Positions 1 to 7,752 are shown, counted from the stretch's first letter. The stretch: 64,000 nt of DNA from PALSA-505 sp036502085 (GCA_036502085.1 DASXZD010000018.1:30377-94376); one strand, 5' to 3'. Numbers and translations: made by a program. Notes: generated by a model not told the origin, from the sequence alone.

Positions 1-110
1 GCCGCCGTCAGCCGTAGCACCCGCGCCGGCGACCCGCCGGCCACCAAGTCGTCCGTCAGCTGCCTGGTATCGCGATCCATCACGACCCGGAACCCGGCCG
101 GCACCGGCAC
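1..110 (-). CDS. mftF: Mycofactocin glycosyltransferase MftF, 5' end only
   Basis: Only the first 36 codons are in the window; the gene runs off the left edge. The reading PAGFRVVMDRDTRQ followed by GGSPARVLRLTAA matches the N terminus of MftF, the glycosyltransferase that attaches glucose units to the mycofactocin redox cofactor. The start is taken as GTG at 110-108, with a GGAGGGGGG ribosome site about five bases upstream; a second GTG six bases further in is possible. It lies downstream of the SDR gene on the same strand, which supports membership of the mycofactocin locus. The assignment rests on a short segment and on context. Confidence 0.6.
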   Translation of the reverse strand, partial: MPVPAGFRVVMDRDTRQLTDDLVAGGSPARVLRLTA

Positions 111-244
111 CGGCGCCCCCCTCCGCCGTGTTCCCGCTACTCTCCCCGACGGCTGCGATCCCGCCGCCCCCTCCGCCACTGTGCACACGGTGCGACCATG
201 GAATCGGGACAAAACCCCCCAGACTTTGGCCGTAAAGTGTGCAA

Positions 245-365
245 AGTCAAAGCGATCATGGTGGCGGGCCCCCCTTTTCACGCGTTCTGTCTCCACAAAC
301 CGGCACAAACTCGGGCAGGTTTTCGACAGAGCGCGTGAAAAGTCAAAGATGATCATGAATTTGCG
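245..365 (+). repeat. Structured dispersed repeat, copy A
   Basis: Non-coding gap between the SDR gene and mftF. It holds the inverted repeat TTTTCACGCGTTCTGTC (275-291) and GACAGAGCGCGTGAAAA (325-341), 16 of 17 positions matching. On either side are GCGATCATGG and GATGATCATGAAT. A diverged copy in the opposite orientation lies at 36356-36470. Counted from the shared 13-bp core stems, both copies have a 41-nt loop. I do not know the family; it could be a structured RNA, a terminator-like element or a REP-type repeat. Confidence 0.6.
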
Positions 366-373
366 GGGGCGGG

Positions 374-1228
374 TCACAGCGCCAGCCCGCCGTCAACCGG
401 GATCACCGCGCCGGTCATGGCGCTGCTGCCTGGGCCGGCCAGGAACGCGAGCAGCGCGGCGACCTCGCCCGGGGCGACTAGCCGCTGCATCGGCTGCTGC
501 GCCGCGAACGCCTGCGCACCGGCCAGCCCGTACAGCCGCGCGCTCTCGTCGAGCATCCTGGTCTGCGTGGACCCGGGGCTGACCGCGTTGGCCGTCACGC
601 CGGTTCCGCCGAGCTCGGCACCCAGGGCGCGGATCAGCCCCGCCACCCCGGCCTTGGCCGCGCAGTACGCGGCGAGCTGCGGCAATCCCCGCGTCGCCGC
701 AGCCGAAGCGACCGCGAGGAACCGCCCGGCCCGCGGCTCGGGCCTGCGCAGCAGGGCCGGGATGGCCGCCCGCGCCAGGTTGATCACCCCGCCAAGATCG
801 ACGTCGAGCACCGCCTGCTCCTGCTCGGCCGGGACCTCCCACAGCGGCCGCCCGCCAGCGATCACCCCGGCCGCCGCGATCGCCGCGTCCAGGCCGCCCC
901 ACCGGGATTCGGCCACTGCCACGGCCGCGGCCAGGGCGGAACGGTCACGCACATCGGCGACGTAAGAGCCGACCTGGCCCGGCCGCGCGCCGAGCTGGCC
1001 AGCGCGGTGCACCACGCCGGACAGGTCGGCCGCGCTACCCATCGGATAGGGGAGCGCCGGATCATCGGCAGCCAGATCGACCGCAAGCACCGACCACCCC
1101 AGCCCGGCGAGCGCCAGCACCGTAGCCGCGCCAATCCCCCGCGCCGCCCCGGTCACCAGCGCAACCCGTTCGCCGCTCAGCTCCCCGCCCCTTAGGTCCC
1201 CGCCGCCCCCGGCACCATCCCCAGTCAC
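374..1228 (-). CDS. Mycofactocin-coupled SDR family oxidoreductase
   Basis: A 284-aa short-chain dehydrogenase. The Rossmann motif TGAARGIG is near residue 27 and the catalytic YCAAK follows the Ser-rich strand VASAAA; the C terminus GAVIPVDGGLAL is typical of the fold. An insertion after the first strands (LPYPMGSAADLSGVV) resembles the mycofactocin-associated SDR subfamily, whose tightly bound NAD(H) is re-oxidised through mycofactocin. It sits between mftC and mftF, which supports that role. The start is GTG at 1228; a duplicated copy of this start region lies just upstream (1337-1406). Its alcohol substrate cannot be read from sequence. Confidence 0.85.
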   Translation of the reverse strand: MTGDGAGGGGDLRGGELSGERVALVTGAARGIGAATVLALAGLGWSVLAVDLAADDPALPYPMGSAADLSGVVHRAGQLGARPGQVGSYVADVRDRSALAAAVAVAESRWGGLDAAIAAAGVIAGGRPLWEVPAEQEQAVLDVDLGGVINLARAAIPALLRRPEPRAGRFLAVASAAATRGLPQLAAYCAAKAGVAGLIRALGAELGGTGVTANAVSPGSTQTRMLDESARLYGLAGAQAFAAQQPMQRLVAPGEVAALLAFLAGPGSSAMTGAVIPVDGGLAL

Positions 1229-1406
1229 GCCGTCCGCCAGTCCTGTCGCCGGTCAGCCGGACCGCATACCGCACGGGGGTTGCGAGCCATGCCCAGGCTG
1301 CGGATCTGTCCAGGGCAGCATGATGCGCCAGGCGGCCTTAGGTCCCTGCCGATGTGGCCGCCCTCGTCAGTCACGCCGTCCGCCAGTCCTGTCGCCAATC
1401 AGCCGG
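1191..1406. repeat. 70-bp direct duplication covering the SDR start region; gap 1229-1587
   Basis: 1191-1260 and 1337-1406 are diverged direct copies 146 bp apart. The best part is 39 nt with two mismatches (1222-1260 and 1368-1406); the outer CTTAGGTCCC blocks also match. Copy 1 contains the SDR start codon, and copy 2 carries an equivalent GTG that opens only a short frame. The rest of the gap holds a CGCGGGCCC-rich tandem repeat near 1498-1545. I see no gene in the gap. Confidence 0.7.
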
Positions 1407-1587
1407 TCGGCAAGTCTCACGCGGCCGGTGGACGCCTCCATGGCCGTGGGCCGCATCATGGCAGCCGGCATCATCCGGCCGGGAGGTGCCACCCGCAGCG
1501 CGGGCCCTAGGGAGACCGCGGGCCCCAAGGAGACCGCGGGCCTCACCCGGGCCGTGGGCGCTGGAAGCCAGACCTTGCTCCGTCTGG

Positions 1588-2898
1588 TCATTCGGCCGGC
1601 ATGGTGAAGCCCGCCAGCGGGTTCTCGTCGCACGCTCGGTCCGGAGGCTGCCGCGGGCTGATCGCCACCGGACCGGAGCCAGTCGGCGTGACCGGGGCCC
1701 GGCCGATCGTGACCGGTACCGGACCGGGCCGCGTAGCCGGGCCTGCGGCGGGTTGCTCGGCCGGGCCGGCGACGGCTCCTGTACCTCCCGCCGGGGCCGG
1801 GCGGCGGGAGTGGTCTGGGGACGGCTGCGGCGTGCCGTCGGCGGTCACGGTCGCCAGGGCCGGCTCGGCCTGGCCGCGGACGCATTCGGGGTCGGGGCCG
1901 TCCAGCGGCAGCCCGGTGAAGAACTTCGCCGCCATGCAGCCGCCCCGGCAGGTGCCAAACGCAGCACACGACTCGCACGCCCCCCCAGCCTGCGGGCGGC
2001 GCAGGCCGGCGAACAGCTCAGACTCGCGCCACACCGCGGTGAAGCCGCCCGCGCCGGTGACGTTCCCGGCCAGGAAGCTCTCGTGGATCGCGAACGGGCA
2101 GGCGTAGACGTCGCCGACCGGGTCGATCAGGCAGACGACCCGGCCCGCGCCGCACAGGTTCAGGCCGGGCAGCGGCTCGCCGTAGGCGCTCAGGTGGAAG
2201 AACGAATCACCGGTGAGCACCCGCTCCCCGTGCGCGACCAGCCAGTCGTACAGCTCACGCTGCTGCTCCGCGGTCGGATGCAGCTCGCCCCATACGCTGG
2301 CACCGCGTCCCGAAGGCCGCAGCCTGGTCAGCCGCAGCTGCGCGCCGAACCGGTCCGCGATCGAAGCGAACGCGTCCAGCTGAGGGATGTTGTGCCGGGT
2401 CATCACCACGGAGATCTTGAAGCCGCGGAAGCCCGCATCGGCCAGGCGGCCCATGGCGCGCAGCGCCGTGCGGTACGACCCGGGGCCGCGGATCGCGTCG
2501 TTGACCTCTTCGGTCGCGCCGTCCAGCGAGATCTGCACGTCGATGTAGTCGCTGCCCGCCAGCCGTGCGGCGACCGGGGGAGTGATCTTGATGCCGTTGG
2601 TGGAGAACTTGACCCCGACGTGGTGCGCGGTGGCGTAGTCGACCAGCTCCCAGAAGTCGGGCCGCACGGTCGGCTCGCCGCCGCCGATGTTGACGTAGAA
2701 GACCTGCATCCGCTCGAACTCGTCGATCAGGCGCAGGCATTGCGCGGTGTCGAGCTCGCGCGGGTCGCGGCGGCCGGAGCTGGACAGGCAGTGCACGCAG
2801 GACAGGTTGCAGGCGTAGGTGAGCTCCCAGGTCAGGCAGATCGGCGCGTCCAGGCCGTACTCGAACTGCGAGACCAGCGAGGCCGGCTGGCTCAGCAT
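1588..2898 (-). CDS. mftC: Mycofactocin radical SAM maturase MftC
   Basis: A 436-aa radical SAM/SPASM enzyme that oxidatively decarboxylates and crosslinks the C-terminal Val-Tyr of MftA. The SAM cluster is CNLSCVHC (Cys30, 34, 37), followed by GGGEPTVRP. SPASM cysteines occur in NLCGAG, YACPF, CESCAAFGTCRGGC and DPEC. The ATG at 2898 overlaps the mftB stop by seven bases (ATGCTGA), indicating translational coupling. After DPECV there is an extra tail of about 90 residues rich in Pro, Gly and Ala that I do not expect in MftC; it is probably disordered. The assignment is secure from motifs and from adjacent mftA and mftB. Confidence 0.95.
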   Translation of the reverse strand: MLSQPASLVSQFEYGLDAPICLTWELTYACNLSCVHCLSSSGRRDPRELDTAQCLRLIDEFERMQVFYVNIGGGEPTVRPDFWELVDYATAHHVGVKFSTNGIKITPPVAARLAGSDYIDVQISLDGATEEVNDAIRGPGSYRTALRAMGRLADAGFRGFKISVVMTRHNIPQLDAFASIADRFGAQLRLTRLRPSGRGASVWGELHPTAEQQRELYDWLVAHGERVLTGDSFFHLSAYGEPLPGLNLCGAGRVVCLIDPVGDVYACPFAIHESFLAGNVTGAGGFTAVWRESELFAGLRRPQAGGACESCAAFGTCRGGCMAAKFFTGLPLDGPDPECVRGQAEPALATVTADGTPQPSPDHSRRPAPAGGTGAVAGPAEQPAAGPATRPGPVPVTIGRAPVTPTGSGPVAISPRQPPDRACDENPLAGFTMPAE

Positions 2899-3206
2899 GG
2901 GCTCTCCCGTCGGCAGATCAGCCGGGACGCGGCCAGGGTGGCGAGCGCGGCCTGGTAGCGGTTCAGCTCCGCGGCCGGGACGCCGGCCTGGGCACACGCC
3001 GCGCGGGCGGTCGGCTGCCCGGCGAGCGAGCCGACCACGGCCAGCAGTTCCGGGCTCTTCAGGAACGAAAGCCGCCTGGTGCCGAAGTGGTAGAGCAGCG
3101 CCCCGAACCGCTCCGGCCGGACCGACACGTGCGCATCCAGCTGCCAGGCGGCGTCGAGATCGAACGCCGCGGCAGGATCGTCAGTAGACGCCGCACATGC
3201 CGTCAA
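2892..3206 (-). CDS. mftB: Mycofactocin precursor-binding chaperone MftB
   Basis: A 104-aa PqqD-like RiPP recognition protein that presents MftA to MftC. The conserved core FDLDAAWQLDAHVSVRP, then GALLYHFGTRRLSFLKSP, is characteristic of MftB. No ATG lies near the core in this frame. The best start is TTG at 3206-3204, preceded at six bases by GAGGAGGTG. Both the ribosome site and the TTG lie inside the last codons of mftA, so the two genes overlap by 26 bases in different frames. It ends seven bases into mftC. Confidence 0.9.
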   Translation of the reverse strand: MTACAASTDDPAAAFDLDAAWQLDAHVSVRPERFGALLYHFGTRRLSFLKSPELLAVVGSLAGQPTARAACAQAGVPAAELNRYQAALATLAASRLICRRESPC

Positions 3207-3336
3207 TCGACACCTCCTCGACCAGCACGTCCTCGACCACGGACTCGTCAAGCACGCCTGCTGCCGGCTCGTCGGTCATCACAGCGCCTTCTGTCATCAC
3301 AGCGCCTTCTGTCATCACAGCGGTCTCGTCACGCAT
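3181..3336 (-). CDS. mftA: Mycofactocin precursor peptide MftA
   Basis: A 51-aa precursor ending in the invariant VEEVSIDGMCGVY; the terminal Val-Tyr becomes the redox-active cofactor after MftC and later enzymes act. The start is ATG at 3336 with GAGGAG six bases upstream. The leader contains three 18-bp tandem repeats encoding AVMTEG, AVMTEG and AVMTDE, each with an in-frame ATG, so shorter forms could be made. It is the first gene of the minus-strand operon and is divergent from mftR. Confidence 0.96.
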   Translation of the reverse strand: MRDETAVMTEGAVMTEGAVMTDEPAAGVLDESVVEDVLVEEVSIDGMCGVY

Positions 3337-3378
3337 CGCGGCTCCTCGGACGGGTGACCGGCCCGGGCGGGACCGGCT

Positions 3379-3411
3379 GGAGATATTCGGCACAGTGTGC
3401 CGTATATCTCC
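3379..3411. promoter_or_regulatory. 33-bp palindrome, candidate MftR operator
   Basis: GGAGATATTCGGCACA (3379-3394) and TGTGCCGTATATCTCC (3396-3411) are inverted copies matching at 15 of 16 positions around a central G. It lies in the mftA-mftR divergent gap and covers a GTG at 3397 that would otherwise be an upstream start for mftR. Size and symmetry fit a TetR-family operator. MftR binding is inference. Confidence 0.75.
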
Positions 3412-3420
3412 AGCACGGTA

Positions 3421-4224
3421 ATGTCACCGTGTGACGAAATCAAGAGCCCGGATGCGCCCGGGGTCCCGGTGAGCGCCGGCGTCACCTCAGCGTCCCGGCC
3501 GCATCAGCCGTCCCGGAAGCCCCGGCAGTCACAGCCGGAACAGCCGGAACAGCCGGAACGACCGGAACGACCGGAACAGCCGGAACGGCCCCCCCGGCCC
3601 CGGCGCGGCCGCCCGCGCGAGACGAGCGCCCGCGCGCTCGAACTCGCCGCGCTCCGGCTGTTCACCGAGCACGGCTTCGACCGGACCACGGTCAACCAGA
3701 TCGCCGCGGCGGCCGGGGTCAGCAGGCGCACGTTCTTCCGCTACTTCGACGCGAAGTCGAGCGTGCTGTGGAACGAGTTCGACGGCGAGGTCGCGGCGAT
3801 CGCCGCGGAACTGGCCCGGATGCCCGGCGACGTGCCGGTGATGGAGGCGATCAGGCGGGCCGTCCTCGCAGCCAACCATTACCGCGCCGAAGACGTGCCC
3901 GAGCTGCGGATGCGGATGAACCTGATCGGCACGGTGCCCGAGCTCATCGCCAGCTCCGCCGTGCACTACGACGCATGGGAGCGCGCCGTCAGCGACTTCG
4001 CCGCCCGGCGCGCCGGGCTGGCGGCCGGCTCGCTCTACACGCTCGCGGTCGGCCGCGCCACGCTGGCCACCTGCCGGGCCGCTTACGAACGCTGGGCCGC
4101 GCGCGCCGACGCCGATCTCACCGTCTACCTCGACGCGGCCCTGCGCGCGCTCGCCGCCGGCTTCCGCGACGACACCCTCACCCCCGAGCCCTCAAGTCCC
4201 CGAGCCGGACCGCCGAGCCTCTAG
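3421..4224 (+). CDS. mftR: Mycofactocin TetR-family regulator MftR
   Basis: A TetR repressor of about 267 aa. The HTH lies in RALELAALRLFTEHGFDRTT, then VNQIAAAAGVSRRTFFRYF. The C-terminal part (MRMNLIGTVPELIASS, RATLATCRAAYERW) matches MftR, which in mycobacteria senses acyl-CoA and represses the mycofactocin genes. The N terminus has a charged low-complexity stretch of QPEQPERPE repeats (about 3533-3590), so the true start is uncertain. ATG 3421 is chosen because the GTG at 3397 falls inside the palindrome. No good ribosome site precedes it, so it may be leaderless. It is divergent from mftA and convergent with the FAH gene. Confidence 0.9.
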   Translation: MSPCDEIKSPDAPGVPVSAGVTSASRPHQPSRKPRQSQPEQPEQPERPERPEQPERPPRPRRGRPRETSARALELAALRLFTEHGFDRTTVNQIAAAAGVSRRTFFRYFDAKSSVLWNEFDGEVAAIAAELARMPGDVPVMEAIRRAVLAANHYRAEDVPELRMRMNLIGTVPELIASSAVHYDAWERAVSDFAARRAGLAAGSLYTLAVGRATLATCRAAYERWAARADADLTVYLDAALRALAAGFRDDTLTPEPSSPRAGPPSL

Positions 4225-4228
4225 CCGC

Positions 4229-5074
4229 TCAGCCGGCTGCAAAGCGGTGCCTCATCTCGCCGATGCCTTCGATCCGGCTGACCAGCTCGTCTCCGGGGGC
4301 CAGCCAGCGCGGCGGCGTCCGGCCCAGGCCGACCCCGGCGGGCGTCCCGGTGAAGATCACGTCACCGGGCAGCAGCGGCAGCGCCCCGGACAGCTTCACG
4401 ATCAGCGCGGGTACCGAAAAGATCATCTCCCTGGTGTGCCCGCGCTGCATCTGCTCGCCGTTAACGGCGCAGCTCAGCTCCACATCGTTCGGATTACTGA
4501 ATTCGTCCAGCGTCACCAGCCACGGGCCGATGGGAGCGAACCCGGGAAGCGACTTGCCCAGGCTGAACTGGGGCGGCGACGACGCCATCTGCAGCACGCG
4601 CTCGGAAATATCCTGCCCGACGGCGTAGCCGGCCACGTAGTCCAGCGCCTCGGAGAACCCGACGCGGCGGGCCAGCCGGCCCATGATGACGACCAGCTCG
4701 ACCTCCCAGTCGGTGTGCCCGCCGGGCGGCAGCGTGATGTCGCCGCGCGGGCCGGTGACGCTGGAGGCAAACTTGGTGAACACCGGCGGCTCGCCGTCGG
4801 GCACGCCGAAGCCGGATTCGTCGGCGTGCGCGCGGTAGTTCAGCCCGATGCCGAATACCTGGCGCGGGACCGGCGCCGGCGAGCCGAGCTCGGCCGGGTC
4901 GACCGGCACGCCGTTCTCCCAGGCGGCCGTCGCCGCCCAGCTGGTGAACGCGTCCCATTCCTCGTAGACGGCCTGCGGATCGGCGCCGAACCGCCCGCCG
5001 CTGTTCTTCTGGACGTCGAAGGCAAGCTCGCCGCGGATGACGGTCAGGCGCCCGGAAAGGTTAGCGATTCGCAC
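4229..5074 (-). CDS. Fumarylacetoacetate hydrolase family protein
   Basis: A 281-aa FAH-fold enzyme. The core VFGIGLNYRAHADESG, PPVFTKFASSVTGP, DWEVELVVIMGR and GDVIFTGTPAGVGLGR holds the metal-binding Glu/Asp residues of the family (2-hydroxyhepta-2,4-diene-1,7-dioate isomerases, acylpyruvases, oxaloacetate decarboxylases). Length is typical of bacterial members. The start is GTG at 5074 with GGGAG upstream. It is convergent with mftR (stops five bases apart) and divergent from the M1 peptidase. Its substrate cannot be told. Confidence 0.9.
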   Translation of the reverse strand: MRIANLSGRLTVIRGELAFDVQKNSGGRFGADPQAVYEEWDAFTSWAATAAWENGVPVDPAELGSPAPVPRQVFGIGLNYRAHADESGFGVPDGEPPVFTKFASSVTGPRGDITLPPGGHTDWEVELVVIMGRLARRVGFSEALDYVAGYAVGQDISERVLQMASSPPQFSLGKSLPGFAPIGPWLVTLDEFSNPNDVELSCAVNGEQMQRGHTREMIFSVPALIVKLSGALPLLPGDVIFTGTPAGVGLGRTPPRWLAPGDELVSRIEGIGEMRHRFAAG

Positions 5075-5267
5075 GAGGCAGCTCCCGGAGGTGAGGCATG
5101 GTCCCGCTCAAGTATGGACAGACGAGGCCGCCGGGCGCGGTACCGGGATGCGTAAAGGCAAGGTCAAGAGACCCGGACACCACGCGTCCCGCCCTATCGC
5201 GGCACCGGGCCGGCGCGCGAAGCTAGAGCCACGGCACCGTTCCGGCCCCCAGTCGAGGAGACCGCTC

Positions 5268-7094
5268 ATGCCCCGCCGCTGGCTGAACCTCACCGTCATC
5301 ACGTCGATCTCCGCGGTCACGCTGACCGCCTTCGGCGCCGCCTCCCCGGCCTCGGCGGCCGCCGCGCCAGGCCTCGCCGCGCCCGCGCCGTGCTCCGCGG
5401 GCGCCCGCACGCTCTCCCCGCACGGCGCGCACCTGTACCCGGACACAGGAAACGGCGGCTACACCAGCGTGCACACCGACGTGGACATGGTCTACAACGC
5501 GGGCACGAACACGTTCCTGCCGGGCAACCACGTCGTGCTCACCGACCAGGCGACGCAGTGCCTGACCAGCTTCAGCCTCGACTTCGAGCGCACGTCGGCC
5601 AACGCGAAGGCCGGCCCGGACCTGTCGGTCCGGTCGGTGACGGTCAACGGCCAGCCGGCCGCGTTCACGTTCGCCCGGCCCGCCTACCCGGGCGACCCGC
5701 ACGGGCCCGGCGACCCCAACCCGCTCGCGCACGAGGCCTCGCAGGACAACCCGGTCGGCGGCCCGCAGCACAACCCGCTGCCGCCGGCCTGCTCGCCCGA
5801 GTTGCCGGCGCCCGATCCGGCCAGGCAGGACGCGCTGAACGGCACGCCGTGCCCGGCCAACAAGCTGGTGATCACGCCCGCGGCCCCGGTCAGCAACGGG
5901 GCGACGTTCACCGTCCGGGTCGATTACACCGGCCGGCCCGGGGTGCACAACGACGGCGACGGCACCACCGAGGGCTGGTTCCGCTCCGGCGACGGCGGCT
6001 TCGTCACCACCGAGCCGGTCGGCTCCGAAGACTGGATGCCGCTTAACGACTACCCGACGGCCAAGCCCACCTACGATTTCCACGACACCGTGAACGCCGG
6101 CAAGATGGCCCTCGCGAATGGCGTACTCGAGTCGACCAGAAGCAATAAGCCAAACCCTGAATTTCCGAACGGTTCCACCACGTATCACTGGCATTCGCGG
6201 GCCCCGATCGCCAGTTACCTGGTGGAAGACAGCGTCGGTGATTACGACCTGACCGAGCGCACCGCAGACAACGGCACCCGGTATTACGAAGCGCAGGACG
6301 CCGCGATCCCGGCCGCGCAGCGGGCAAAAAACCGGGCCATCATGAACCAGCAGGAAAACATCACCGAATTCGAGAGCCAGTTCAGCGGGACCTACCCGTT
6401 CACCTCCGACGGCGTCATCGTCGGCACCCCCTCGGCCAGCTTCGAGGAGGAGATGCAGACGATGATCACGTTCGCCGGCGGCCAGATCGGCCTGAGCGTC
6501 TTCTACCACGAGAACATGCACCAGTGGTGGGGCGACAACGTGACCGAAGGCGGCTATGACATGACCTTCTACAAGGAAGGCATGGCCACGCTCGCCCAGT
6601 ACCTGTTCGCCGCGCGCCAGGCGGAGAAGGCGGCCGGCGGCCCAGCGTCGGCGAAGGGCCAGGCCGCGTTCCAGGCCAGCCTGGTCCACCAGTTCAAGGC
6701 GACCTACGGCAGCGTCGGCGACTTCTGGACGGCCGCGCCGTCGAACCCGACGCCGTTCGGGCTGTTCTCGGGCTCCAGCACCTACGCGCGCCCGGCGGCG
6801 GCCTACATCGCGCTGCGCCAGATCCTCGGCAGCACCGACTTCACCCAGGCGCTGCAGCAGGTCCAGCGCGTCTACGGCGGCAGCCACATCACCGAAGCCC
6901 AGTGGGAGGCCGCCTTCCACCGGTGGATGCCCAACCGGAGCACGGCCTGCCAGGCCAAGCTCAGCGAGTTCTTCACCCAGTGGTTCGACACGGCCTACCC
7001 GGCCGGCGGCGGCATAGACCGGCCGCGGATCACCGGCCCCGGCCTGGCCGGCCCCGGGTTCTACAACTCGGCCGGCGGCTGCACGCTCAGCTGA
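5268..7094 (+). CDS. Secreted M1-family zinc metallopeptidase
   Basis: A 608-aa gluzincin. ATG 5268 is chosen because GAGGAG lies seven bases upstream and a signal peptide starts there (MPRRWLNLTV, hydrophobic core, ASAAAAP cleavage region). The zinc site is HENMHQWWG, with the third ligand in FYKEGMA exactly 18 residues after the second His, the M1 pattern HEXXH-X18-E. The N-terminal beta domain precedes it; the C-terminal part is short. About 6060-6370 is less GC-rich than the rest. It overlaps the ArsR gene tail to tail by eight bases. Confidence 0.92.
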   Translation: MPRRWLNLTVITSISAVTLTAFGAASPASAAAAPGLAAPAPCSAGARTLSPHGAHLYPDTGNGGYTSVHTDVDMVYNAGTNTFLPGNHVVLTDQATQCLTSFSLDFERTSANAKAGPDLSVRSVTVNGQPAAFTFARPAYPGDPHGPGDPNPLAHEASQDNPVGGPQHNPLPPACSPELPAPDPARQDALNGTPCPANKLVITPAAPVSNGATFTVRVDYTGRPGVHNDGDGTTEGWFRSGDGGFVTTEPVGSEDWMPLNDYPTAKPTYDFHDTVNAGKMALANGVLESTRSNKPNPEFPNGSTTYHWHSRAPIASYLVEDSVGDYDLTERTADNGTRYYEAQDAAIPAAQRAKNRAIMNQQENITEFESQFSGTYPFTSDGVIVGTPSASFEEEMQTMITFAGGQIGLSVFYHENMHQWWGDNVTEGGYDMTFYKEGMATLAQYLFAARQAEKAAGGPASAKGQAAFQASLVHQFKATYGSVGDFWTAAPSNPTPFGLFSGSSTYARPAAAYIALRQILGSTDFTQALQQVQRVYGGSHITEAQWEAAFHRWMPNRSTACQAKLSEFFTQWFDTAYPAGGGIDRPRITGPGLAGPGFYNSAGGCTLS

Positions 7095-7692
7095 CCCCGG
7101 CCGGCCCGTCGTCGGGCGGGGCCTCGCGGGGCACGATGAGGCGCGCCACCCGCACCCGTCTGCTGCCGGCCGGCCGCGCCCTCCGCCGCCGGTCCTCATA
7201 CGGGCGCAGGACCTCGCGCAGCGCGCCGGCCACCTCGCGGGCTTCATCGGCGGTCAGCCAGTAGTCGCCGACGCCCAGATCGGCCAGGTCCCGCCACTGC
7301 GGCGGCTCGAGATCCCGGCGCTCGAAGAACTCATTGACGACGGCCCGGTTGCGCTCCAGGACCGTGCCCAGCACGGCGATCTCGGCGAGCGTCGTTTGCC
7401 CGGACGCGGATGAACCCACCTCCACCGACCGGCCGGTGGCCTTCCACGGGCGGTCCCTGCCGTCCGCGCGCGGCTGGCCGGGCTCGACGATGCCCCACCG
7501 CTCCAGCGCCTTCAGGTGGTAGTTCGTCGCGCTCGGGCTGAGCCCGGTCAGCGTGGCGCACTCGGTCGCGGTGAGCTCGTCGCCGGACGTCAGCGCCTCG
7601 ATGATGGCCAGCCGTGCCGGGTGCGCCAGGGCCCGGATGGCCCGCGGATCGGTGAGCACGATCCGGTCACCGTCGATCTGCTGTTCTGGCAT
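7087..7692 (-). CDS. ArsR-type winged-helix regulator
   Basis: A 201-aa protein with an N-terminal winged HTH: DPRAIRALAHPARLAIIEAL, then TATECATLTGLSPSATNYHLKALERWGIVEP. The C-terminal half is helical and charged with no obvious metal-binding Cys cluster, so it resembles the HTH_20 group that controls transporters. It is divergent from an MFS gene with only 52 bp between start codons, and an inverted repeat overlaps the MFS promoter. Control of that transporter is a reasonable inference. Confidence 0.88.
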   Translation of the reverse strand: MPEQQIDGDRIVLTDPRAIRALAHPARLAIIEALTSGDELTATECATLTGLSPSATNYHLKALERWGIVEPGQPRADGRDRPWKATGRSVEVGSSASGQTTLAEIAVLGTVLERNRAVVNEFFERRDLEPPQWRDLADLGVGDYWLTADEAREVAGALREVLRPYEDRRRRARPAGSRRVRVARLIVPREAPPDDGPAGVS

Positions 7693-7708
7693 GCCGCCGA
7701 TCGTACCG

Positions 7709-7752
7709 TTGACACCGAGACGTTAAGCAATCATTATATAGCAAATGCTAAA
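7709..7752 (+). promoter_or_regulatory. Leaderless promoter of the MFS gene with operator-like repeat
   Basis: TTGACA (7709-7714) and CATTAT (7732-7737) are separated by 17 bases, which places the transcript start at about the ATG of the MFS gene (7745). No ribosome site precedes that ATG. The inverted repeat TTAAGCA (7723-7729) and TGCTAAA (7746-7752), one mismatch, straddles the -10 and start codon. On the other strand TATAAT (7738-7733) could serve the ArsR gene. Confidence 0.65.

Noticed and set aside
1354..2958. 534-codon open frame antisense to mftC
   Set aside because: No domain, biased composition, and the opposite strand encodes an unmistakable MftC with SPASM cysteines.
5223..7247. 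674-codon open frame antisense to the M1 peptidase gene
   Set aside because: Composition-driven shadow; the plus strand has signal peptide, HEXXH and ribosome site.
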